A DNA stretch of 64,000 nt, from contig CAITZM010000121.1 in NCBI GenBank assembly GCA_903896925.1, positions 1 to 64,000 on the forward strand, written 5' to 3'. The notes under the pieces were generated by a model. That model searched no databases and was not told where the DNA came from. It worked only from the letters and a program-made list of their open reading frames with translations. Every line of letters starts with the position of its first letter. Positions within the stretch are counted from its first letter, which is position 1. This document shows, piece after piece, positions 58,179 to 64,000 of the stretch. The position numbers and the translations under genes are program-made. The stretch comes from an uncultured Lentisphaerota bacterium (lineage in GTDB: Bacteria; Verrucomicrobiota; Kiritimatiellia; CAIQIC01).

Positions 58179-59564
58179 TCATCGTTTCAGCCGGACCGCG
58201 ATGGCGTCTTGAAATTCCGGCAGGGTGATCTGGATGTGTCCCTCGCGCACGGCCAGGCGACTTGTCCCGGTGGACTTGCCGGTGACGGGGTCGAAGAACT
58301 CGACCTGCCAGGAATCTCCGGGAGCATCCATGACCACGGTTTGCCCCGCAAGCGGTTTTGTCGGCCATGCGGGTGGCTCGCAGGACGCATCACGGAACCA
58401 ACCCAGCCGCAACTGGTCGTTGCCGAGCACGGCGCCTTTCAACCCGGAGGAGAGCGTGCACGGCACCGGTGCGAAGCCGGTGAAGTCCACGTCACGCACG
58501 AAGGCGGCGGCAGTCGCCGCGGTTTGGTGATAGCGGCTGCATACGTCGGCCTGCTCGAACTGGTCATAGCCGTCCTGCCACCAGAGCGCGCGGCCGTTCA
58601 TGGCGCCGCTGACCAGCGCCGCCCAGATGGCGTGACGGATGCCGATCTCCGCGCGCGGCGCGACGTCCAGCGTGCCGCGCGGCGGGCCGGAGTTCAGCCC
58701 GCTTTCGCCGATGAGGACCGGCTTGCCATAGCGCTGGAGCCGTTCGCGGACGGTGCTCAGGATCAGGTCGTCGAGCTTGCCGCCGAAACCGCCGTCCGCA
58801 TAGGGGTGGATCTCGATGAAGTCGAGCGCGTCACTTTGCAGCAGCTTGGGCCAGGCGCAGATGCCGGCCTGCGAAGCCGTGACTGGCCGCTTCCACGGAT
58901 CCGCGGCCCGGATTACGGCCGCCGCGCGCTCGGCGAAGTCAACCGCGCGCGCCTCGGTAGCGCCGGTGACGAGGTCCAACTCGGAGAAAATTTCCCAGCC
59001 GACGATGGCGCGGCGGTGTGCCCAGTGTCTGACGAAAAGCTCCAGCCGCTGCAGCCAGAGCTTGCGGCAGGTGGTGTCATCAAACAGCTCGGCAGGTTTT
59101 TGTGCCGGGCCACCGCGGGCGACGTTGTAGGGGTTTTTGTCCCAGGTGTGCCAGTTTTCCTTGTGGCTCCCGTCGTTCCAGTCGGCCCACACGCCGAGGA
59201 CCGGCAAGACGGCGAGATGCTGCTGCTCGGCGGCGTCCAGGATGGTATCCCAAACATGCAGCATACCGGTTTCAATTTCACCGGGTTTCTCGTTGGGATG
59301 GAGGAAGGTGAAGTGGATGCGCACGAAGCGCTCGCCGGCTGCGGCGGCATGGCGGAAATGGCCGGCAAACTCTTTCGGGTTCATCCCGGCCGGGTTGCGC
59401 CCCAGCACGAACGTTGGCCGCCCGTCCACGCGGAAATATTTCTCGCCGACGCGCAGTTCAAACCGCGGCGTCTCGTTGGGTCGGCTCACGACCGCCGGCG
59501 CTTCTGTGGCGGCGCTGGCGGTGCAGACTGCGAGCAGCAGGCAGGCGAACAACGTTTTCTTCAT
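58179..59564 (-). CDS. Exported GH5-like glycoside hydrolase
   Basis: A 461-residue secreted hydrolase. A signal peptide (KKTLFACLLLAVCTASA) precedes a TIM barrel of the clan A type: RFVRIHFTFLHPNE near strand 2, GWEIFSELD near 188-196 with the likely acid/base Glu, IEIHPYADGGF, and VLIGESGLNSG near 285 with the likely nucleophile Glu. The SELD in place of the usual NEP sets it apart from typical GH5 enzymes, so it may belong to a related family. The last 100 residues form a beta-sandwich. It differs clearly from the GH5-like protein at 373-1503. The start at 59564 is the Met of the signal peptide. Confidence 0.82.
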   Translation of the reverse strand: MKKTLFACLLLAVCTASAATEAPAVVSRPNETPRFELRVGEKYFRVDGRPTFVLGRNPAGMNPKEFAGHFRHAAAAGERFVRIHFTFLHPNEKPGEIETGMLHVWDTILDAAEQQHLAVLPVLGVWADWNDGSHKENWHTWDKNPYNVARGGPAQKPAELFDDTTCRKLWLQRLELFVRHWAHRRAIVGWEIFSELDLVTGATEARAVDFAERAAAVIRAADPWKRPVTASQAGICAWPKLLQSDALDFIEIHPYADGGFGGKLDDLILSTVRERLQRYGKPVLIGESGLNSGPPRGTLDVAPRAEIGIRHAIWAALVSGAMNGRALWWQDGYDQFEQADVCSRYHQTAATAAAFVRDVDFTGFAPVPCTLSSGLKGAVLGNDQLRLGWFRDASCEPPAWPTKPLAGQTVVMDAPGDSWQVEFFDPVTGKSTGTSRLAVREGHIQITLPEFQDAIAVRLKR

Positions 59565-59683
59565 GGGTTTGCCTGTGTTCAGTTGCTTGTCCCTATTTTC
59601 CCCAGCGTTCAAAGGTGCGGAATGACGGGCGCAGCGTAGGTGTGGTGCGTCGCGCGGTCAAGCGTGAGGTTGCTGCAGTGGAG

Positions 59684-59741
59684 GGCGCGGCTTCGCCGCG
59701 CCGCAACGCACATCAGCCCAACGGCGGCGTGACACGCCGCC
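59684..59741. repeat. Pair of mini-hairpins, inverted relative to 41121
   Basis: GGCGCGGC-TTC-GCCGCGCC (59684-59702) and GGCGGCGTG-A-CACGCCGCC (59723-59741). The second with its flanks is the inverted counterpart of 41115-41160. Confidence 0.75.
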
Positions 59742-59828
59742 CTCCAGTGACAGGTTCCCTACCGCCAATCATCCATCATAAATCGGAAATCATAAATGCC
59801 CCGCCGCTTGGGCGTGGTTTGGCGCGAA

Positions 59829-61214
59829 CTATTTCACCGGCGCTGGTACAGCGGTGTCGGTGGTCATGGTGCTGGGGAGCTGGCGGACATGCTCGCCGGT
59901 GGAGTCGCAGAAGAAGAGGCGCGACGGCGAGAACTTGTCCGGGTTGCCGTCGGCCCAGAAGGCGAAGAACGGGTCGTGGGCGTTGAGCGGGCGGCGCGCG
60001 TAGTTGTGGTTCAGCGGGCTGTCGTGGGTGGCCTGTTTCTTCATGGCCCATGTGCGGCCCTCGTCGGTGCTGGTCCAGAGGCACATCTCGCCGCCGCTGC
60101 CCCAGGGCTGCGGGCCGGGCAGGGTGGGGGCGATCACTTTCCACTCGTCGCCGCTGACCCACAGGCTGCCCATGTCGTAGTTGTGGTCGGTGCTCGAAAT
60201 GATAGAGGTCTGCCACGCCTTGCCGTCCCAGCGTGCGAGGCAGAACTCGCGCGGGCCGCTCTCCGGGCCGGGCTCGTGGCCGCGGCCGTTCACATAGAGC
60301 AGCAGCGGACGGCCCGCACGGTCGAAGTTCAGGTCGCAGGTGTACATCAGCTTGCCCTGCGCCGCGTAGTCGAAAACGAGCGCCGGGTTCTGGATCGCGT
60401 GCAGCGGCAGTTCCAGCGGCTGGCCATCCACGGTGGTCCACGTTTTGCCGAAGTCCTCGGTCTGGACGTAGTAGAGGTTGGTGCGCTTGTTCACATCGCC
60501 GCCGGGGTGATAATTGAAGAAGCTGCCGACCTTTTTGCCGCAGGGATGGCTGACCTGGTAGTGGCCGCCGAAGCCGGCGAGCTTGCGGTCTGCCGTCCAC
60601 GTCTTGCCGTCGGCGCTGGTCTGCCAGTACAGTTCGCGTTCCCAGAAGCCGGGGCGGCTGGCCTTGGCGTATTTGGAAAAGAGGTGGAGCCAGCCCTGGC
60701 CCGGCAGGTACCACGCCTGCGGATAGGTCATCTCCTTTTCCTCGACGCGTTCGAACGCGGCGATGCTGTACGGTTCCTTGCTGCGGAACTTGAAGCCGGG
60801 CCGCTTCTTGGCGCGGCCGCTGACGAAGACCCAGACGTAGCCCTGGTCGTCGAGGTTGATGCTCGCGTTGTCGTGCGGATCGTCCACGCCCTGCTTGTCA
60901 TAGACGATCACCGGGCGCGGCACCGTGCCGGTCCTGTGGTCATAGACGGACACCATGATCAGCAGATGCCGCTGCCCCGGGAGCGTGCCGCCGTAGGTGA
61001 AGAAGGTCTTGTCCACCTGCGGCGCGTAGACGGCCATCGGGTCGTGGTTGGCGGTGTAGGTGCCGAGCCCGCCGGAGTATTTGTCGCCGTGCTTGGAGAA
61101 CTGGCCGAGCGTGAACCAGATCGGTTCATAGCCCGCGGCGCGCGGCGTCGGCGTTTCCGCGGCGAGGCCGGCGCAACTTCCGAGCAGGAGTAGGGTGAGT
61201 AGTATTTTTTTCAT
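59829..61214 (-). CDS. Exported BNR-4 (sialidase-fold) protein
   Basis: A 461-residue secreted protein with signal peptide MKKILLTLLLLGSCAGLAA. DPHDNASINLDDQGYVWVFVSGR near 115-137, then YWQTSADGKTWT, YYVQTEDFGKTWT and CLWTSTDEGRTWA are Asp-box (BNR) turns of a beta-propeller, in the arrangement of the BNR_4 family. That family includes polysaccharide lyases of the ulvan and rhamnogalacturonan type and proteins of unknown activity; no sialidase Arg triad is evident. It lies between a GH5-like gene and a GH105-type gene on one strand, so an acidic plant or algal polysaccharide is the probable substrate. The start is the first Met of the signal peptide. Confidence 0.82.
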   Translation of the reverse strand: MKKILLTLLLLGSCAGLAAETPTPRAAGYEPIWFTLGQFSKHGDKYSGGLGTYTANHDPMAVYAPQVDKTFFTYGGTLPGQRHLLIMVSVYDHRTGTVPRPVIVYDKQGVDDPHDNASINLDDQGYVWVFVSGRAKKRPGFKFRSKEPYSIAAFERVEEKEMTYPQAWYLPGQGWLHLFSKYAKASRPGFWERELYWQTSADGKTWTADRKLAGFGGHYQVSHPCGKKVGSFFNYHPGGDVNKRTNLYYVQTEDFGKTWTTVDGQPLELPLHAIQNPALVFDYAAQGKLMYTCDLNFDRAGRPLLLYVNGRGHEPGPESGPREFCLARWDGKAWQTSIISSTDHNYDMGSLWVSGDEWKVIAPTLPGPQPWGSGGEMCLWTSTDEGRTWAMKKQATHDSPLNHNYARRPLNAHDPFFAFWADGNPDKFSPSRLFFCDSTGEHVRQLPSTMTTDTAVPAPVK

Positions 61215-61249
61215 AAAGGATTCTCTCAGCTTCGTCTTGGAGCAATTGC

Positions 61250-61432
61250 TCATCCTTTTGTTGTCCAAGTCTGTTTCGTTCCTAAGTATTCAAATTCACC
61301 TTGGTCTATCGCTTCATCAAGGGTTTGATGCCAAGTGTCCGTTTTTGAGTTCCATTCAGTGTCGCAGCCGAATAGATAGCAACCTGTTTCACCGGCATAC
61401 TGGCCTATCGCCAAACCTGACATTGAGCCCAT
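61250..61432 (-). CDS. Small AT-rich protein, possibly 5'-extended
   Basis: The reading frame ends LFGCDTEWNSKTDTWHQTLDEA, IDQGEFEYLGTKQTW and TTKG. This Trp/Glu-rich pattern has the look of a small conserved bacterial protein rather than a shadow. Starting at the ATG at 61432 gives 60 residues, but coding character continues in frame upstream (IDDRHKFTGTCKQLVDGKL) to an ATT codon at 61489, with a stop 30 bases further. It is therefore either translated from a rare ATT start (79 residues) or is a truncated copy. Base composition is clearly lower in GC than neighbours. Such small acidic proteins are often immunity or accessory factors; no function is claimed. Confidence 0.5.
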   Translation of the reverse strand: MGSMSGLAIGQYAGETGCYLFGCDTEWNSKTDTWHQTLDEAIDQGEFEYLGTKQTWTTKG

Positions 61433-61707
61433 GAGTTTGCCGTCGACTAACTGTTTACATGTACCAGTGAATTTATGGCGATCATCAATGGGGTGAACAT
61501 GATCACTTTCGCTCCGGCGATCATATCAGGACAACTCTTCATGTTATTCTCATGGTTCAACATCTTAAAGTCAGCGTTCAGTATAGAATTATTTTTCTCT
61601 TTGCCTGCTCTGGCGGCGATGCTACGGCTAGGGCGCGGCGGATGCAAGCGCAGCGGCAACGGGGCGGGCGATGCGCGGCCGTGGCGTCTTCCGGCTGGTC
61701 GCATTTC

Positions 61708-61880
61708 TAGCTGGGAGCGGCGGCATTCCCGGCTTCGTCCATGCACTTCGCCGGGGCGAGCCTGCCGCCGCAGCAGAAACGTCACGCATGGGCGCTGTCC
61801 GTGGTGGCACTGTGATGGTTGGACTGGGCTCTTGTTGCTGGGGCGGCGAGCCGCCGCCCCTCCCAGCTAGTCAGGCAGAG
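61708..61880. repeat. Composite intergenic repeat, copy 2
   Basis: Begins with the same 22 bases as 34665-34686, continues through GCCTGCCGCCGCAGCAGAAAC and a GGGGCGGCGAGCCGCCGCCCC hairpin to CCCAGCTAGTCAGGCAG. The final TCA is also the stop codon (TGA) of the antitoxin-like gene on the minus strand. No other gene is seen in 61490-61870. Confidence 0.7.
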
Positions 61881-62050
61881 AAATAGAAATCGGCTTTGAC
61901 GCGGTCATGGGGCATACCCTTGTCCTCATCGAGTTCACGGAGTCCCTTGCGCACGCCGGCAACGAAGTTGATGCGCTCCTGCACATCGTCCCATGTGGCG
62001 TCCTTGGGAAGCGCTTCGATGGTATGAATCGCTATTTCCTTTGTCGTCAT
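61871..62050 (-). CDS. Orphan antitoxin-like protein (59 residues)
   Basis: A 59-residue frame missed by a 60-residue cutoff. It reads MTTKEIAIHTIEALPKDATW, then DDVQERINFVAGVRKGLREL and DEDKGMPHDRVKADFYFSA. The segment LPxDATWDDVxERIxFxxGxRxGLxxxDxGxxxPHxxV is characteristic of short antitoxins that accompany RelE/ParE-type toxins. No toxin gene lies on either side: upstream are phased repeats and the pyruvyl-transferase-like gene, downstream a composite repeat. It is thus solitary, either as a decoy against other toxins or as the remnant of a module. It shares its stop codon with repeat sequence. No strong ribosome binding site is visible. Confidence 0.75.
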   Translation of the reverse strand: MTTKEIAIHTIEALPKDATWDDVQERINFVAGVRKGLRELDEDKGMPHDRVKADFYFSA

Positions 62051-62097
62051 AGCTTTAATTTGCCAGAAGCCTGCCGTTCAGCCCATCAGCATTCCTT

Positions 62098-62223
62098 CTT
62101 GGCGGGCTTGGCGCCCTTGGCGCGACTCCTCGGCCGCTCTGCTTCCGTGAAATCCGTGGTCATCCGTGACTGCTTTTTTACTTAGCCCTCTGTGACCTCG
62201 GGCTTCCTCTGCGACCTCTGTGG
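62098..62223. repeat. Three successive arrays of phased 9-10 nt words
   Basis: CTTGGCG-type words start at 62098, 62107 and 62116; TCCGTG words at 62144, 62153 and 62163; CCTC-x-G words at 62187, 62196, 62206 and 62215. Each array has a 9-10 base period. Together they fill the gap between the pyruvyl-transferase-like and antitoxin-like genes. Confidence 0.8.
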
Positions 62224-62244
62224 TGAACTCTTTTCTTCCACCGC

Positions 62245-63486
62245 TCAGGCCTTTGGCAGCGCTTGCTTCACGATCGCCATGGTCTCGCGTTGGCGCTGTT
62301 CGACGAAGGCGCGCGCCTTGGCGGCCTTGGCCTTCGCGGCGGCGGGGTCCTTGGCCATGGCGAGTACGGCGGGGACAAGGCCGGGGATTTCGCTCTCCTC
62401 ATCCAGGTTGAAGAGCCATTCGCCGAGGCCGATGTCGCGCCACATGAACCCCTTGCTGGTCTGCTCCTGCCAGCGGCAGACGATGGCGGGGATGCCGTTG
62501 CCGATGCACATGATCGGGCTGTGCATCTCGCAGCCGAAGAGCCCCGCGGAGCGGACGTAGGTGCTCAAGGCTTCGTCGGTGAGCCAGTAGTGTTCGCGCC
62601 AGACCACCCGCGGCAGCACGTCGGCGGGCAGCTTGTCCACGAGGTTTTCCTTGTTGATCTGCATCTGGCTGGAGTCCTCGGGGCAGATGAGCACTTTCAG
62701 CTTGGTCTGGCGGACCACGGCGGCGATGGCCGCGCGCAGGGGCGCGAGGTCATGCTCCTTCATCGCCTCGTTACGTGCGTGTTTCTTGGCGTCGAACGCA
62801 TGGCCCGGCTTGATCTTCCAGTAGGGCGTGTTGCGGAGCCGCGCGATGCAGCACAGGAATTTTCCGTCTTCGAGCTCGTGGGCGCGGAGGAACTGCTCCG
62901 CCGCCGCGTCGTTGCGCAGCTTGACGCCGAAGGCGCCATCCGGCCCGAACTCCATGACGGGGCAGGTGACGCCGTGGTCCTTGGCGAACTGCAGCGAGAC
63001 GGAGTCGCGGAAGAAGATGAACTTGGCGTTGTTGATCAACTCCCGCGCCTCGGCATCGAGCGCGCCCAAGGTGATGCCATAGATGCCGTACGGCTTGCCG
63101 GTGGCGGCGCGCCACTTGGCGAGATCCTTCTGGGCCACCAGCGAGGGGCCGGAGCCGTGCAGCAGGAAGTCGCATTCGGCGAAGGCGGCCTTGAGTGCCG
63201 CGCCCTGCACGATCTGCACCTTGGGAAAATTACGCCGCAGCATCTCCGCGACGCCGTCGGCGACGCTGCTGGGCCACAGCATGATCTCCGCTTCCGGCAG
63301 ATGGGTCTGCAGGAGCGTGAGCACGCCCGGGGTGTGGGCGATGTCGCCGATGTTCACGGTCTGCCACGACGAGCGCAGCAGGATCCGCGGTGGGCGGGCG
63401 GCCGCGCCGCGCACGCCGGGCGCGAGCGCGGCGGCGCCGAGGGCGGCGGACAGGGAAGCGAGAAAGCTGCGGCGGCTGGTGTTCAT
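62245..63486 (-). CDS. Tat-exported polysaccharide pyruvyl transferase-like protein
   Basis: A 413-residue protein with a twin-arginine signal ([18 protein letters not shown], ending GVRGAA). The mature part follows the polysaccharide pyruvyl transferase (PS_pyruv_trans) fold: [18 protein letters not shown] at the start, [42 protein letters not shown], and near the end [22 protein letters not shown] with the His of the donor site. Known members add pyruvate ketals to sugars in the cytoplasm using phosphoenolpyruvate; a Tat-exported version must use something else or have another role. Its start overlaps the stop of the GH105-type gene (ATGA), so they are co-translated. Confidence 0.85.
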   Translation of the reverse strand: MNTSRRSFLASLSAALGAAALAPGVRGAAARPPRILLRSSWQTVNIGDIAHTPGVLTLLQTHLPEAEIMLWPSSVADGVAEMLRRNFPKVQIVQGAALKAAFAECDFLLHGSGPSLVAQKDLAKWRAATGKPYGIYGITLGALDAEARELINNAKFIFFRDSVSLQFAKDHGVTCPVMEFGPDGAFGVKLRNDAAAEQFLRAHELEDGKFLCCIARLRNTPYWKIKPGHAFDAKKHARNEAMKEHDLAPLRAAIAAVVRQTKLKVLICPEDSSQMQINKENLVDKLPADVLPRVVWREHYWLTDEALSTYVRSAGLFGCEMHSPIMCIGNGIPAIVCRWQEQTSKGFMWRDIGLGEWLFNLDEESEIPGLVPAVLAMAKDPAAAKAKAAKARAFVEQRQRETMAIVKQALPKA

Positions 63487-64000
63487 ACGGTTCCTTTGGA
63501 TGGCGGAGCTTCCAACGCGGCGATGAGCTGCGCCATCAACCCCATCGCCATCTGGTAAATTACGCGGTAGCTGCCGCGTTGCAGCGCCTCACCGCCCTTG
63601 TTCGACTGCGAGACGCCGCCGAGGAAACCGTCCGGCGTCAGGTGCGCCTTGAGCCCCTCCAAGGTTTTTGCGGCCGCCGTCCGCGCCGTGGCCGGGAGCC
63701 AGCCGTGACGGGCGCCCAGCGCGAGCGCGGCGGCGAGGCCGGCGGAGCCCGCGGTGTCCGGCGTCAACTGCGGTTCATGCACAAAGACACTCCACAGGCC
63801 GTCGGCGCGCTGGAACGGCTGCACCCAGTCCGCCAATTGCACGAAGCCGCGCACGAGGTCTGCGATGTTGCTGCGTTCGCGCAGCACGGCCAGCGTCCGG
63901 GCCAGGCCGAGCAGCTGCCAGGCGACGCCGCGCGCCCAGTTGCGGTTGCCGCGCGCGCCGTTGCTTTCATGCGTGCGGTAGAACGCCTTGCCGTCGAACA
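63483..64000 (-). CDS. GH105/GH88-type unsaturated uronyl hydrolase, C-terminal part
   Basis: The 5' end lies beyond the window; 172 residues are visible. [51 protein letters not shown], and [13 protein letters not shown] with [15 protein letters not shown] are typical of the (alpha/alpha)6-barrel enzymes of GH105/GH88, which hydrolyse unsaturated galacturonyl or glucuronyl ends left by polysaccharide lyases. This fits the BNR-4 lyase-like protein downstream. The catalytic Asp residues are expected in the missing part. Its stop overlaps the next gene's ATG by four bases, showing an operon with the pyruvyl-transferase-like gene. Confidence 0.82.
   Translation of the reverse strand, partial: FDGKAFYRTHESNGARGNRNWARGVAWQLLGLARTLAVLRERSNIADLVRGFVQLADWVQPFQRADGLWSVFVHEPQLTPDTAGSAGLAAALALGARHGWLPATARTAAAKTLEGLKAHLTPDGFLGGVSQSNKGGEALQRGSYRVIYQMAMGLMAQLIAALEAPPSKGTV

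Noticed and set aside
61447..61785. 112-codon minus-strand frame overlapping the small AT-rich protein
   Set aside because: It runs through composite-repeat sequence and an unrelated frame; the overlapping frame ending at 61250 has clear protein-like composition instead.

Overview
The window is GC-rich bacterial chromosome, most likely from the Planctomycetes-Verrucomicrobia-Chlamydiae (PVC) group and probably from Verrucomicrobiota, Kiritimatiellota or a relative. This is inferred from a very long GreA of the kind known from chlamydiae, a PEP-CTERM protein, many secreted carbohydrate-active and FAD-dependent enzymes, an LpxC-like protein (Gram-negative envelope), and dense short palindromic repeats between genes. 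No rRNA, phage block, insertion sequence or CRISPR array was seen. One tRNA gene is present.

Layout. 1-5952 (minus strand): exported GH5-like hydrolase, a foreign-looking AT-richer pair (an unknown helical protein and a zinc-ribbon/nuclease protein), a GT2 glycosyltransferase and a lipoprotein polysaccharide deacetylase. 5986-18459 (plus): flippase-like membrane protein, cytoplasmic hybrid histidine kinase, long GreA, GtrA protein, 4-alpha-glucanotransferase (malQ), GT4 glycosyltransferase, small membrane protein, LpxC-like deacetylase and an MFS transporter. 18657-20642 (minus): leuA with a complete-looking attenuation leader, made of a 32-codon peptide with three consecutive Leu codons, an antiterminator half-site and a Rho-independent terminator. 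20819-34516: PEP-CTERM protein, NYN ribonuclease-like protein, secreted esterase, secreted unknown protein, Tat-exported serine hydrolase, GT39-type membrane glycosyltransferase, large beta-propeller/FG-GAP protein, THUMP RNA methyltransferase and a Prc-type protease. 36213-36870: tRNA-Gly(GCC) followed by two tandem GIY-YIG units, the first a decayed relic, each ending in a copy of the tRNA 3' end. 37087-48437: DinG-type helicase, a pectate-lyase-fold protein behind a perfect 24-bp palindrome, a double FAD oxidoreductase, a GDSL esterase and a lipoprotein. 48660-57614: an unrecognised giant secreted protein of 2,125 residues, a lipoprotein, a GmhB/HisB-type phosphatase and an MFS transporter. 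58179-64000 (minus): a polysaccharide-degradation group (GH5-like hydrolase, BNR-4 protein, Tat-exported pyruvyl-transferase-like protein, GH105-type hydrolase) interrupted by a small accessory patch holding an orphan antitoxin-like gene.

Together the genes describe a saccharolytic, Gram-negative heterotroph with many exported enzymes. The least ordinary items are the tRNA-linked GIY-YIG tandem element, the leuA attenuator, the zinc-ribbon/nuclease pair, the giant secreted protein, and several families of intergenic repeats (9-base-arm mini-hairpins, helically phased 9-10 nt words, and a TTTTCCAAG/CTTGGAAAA palindrome). Start sites were often moved downstream from the longest open frame to the point where a signal peptide, ribosome binding site or neighbouring stop codon fits.
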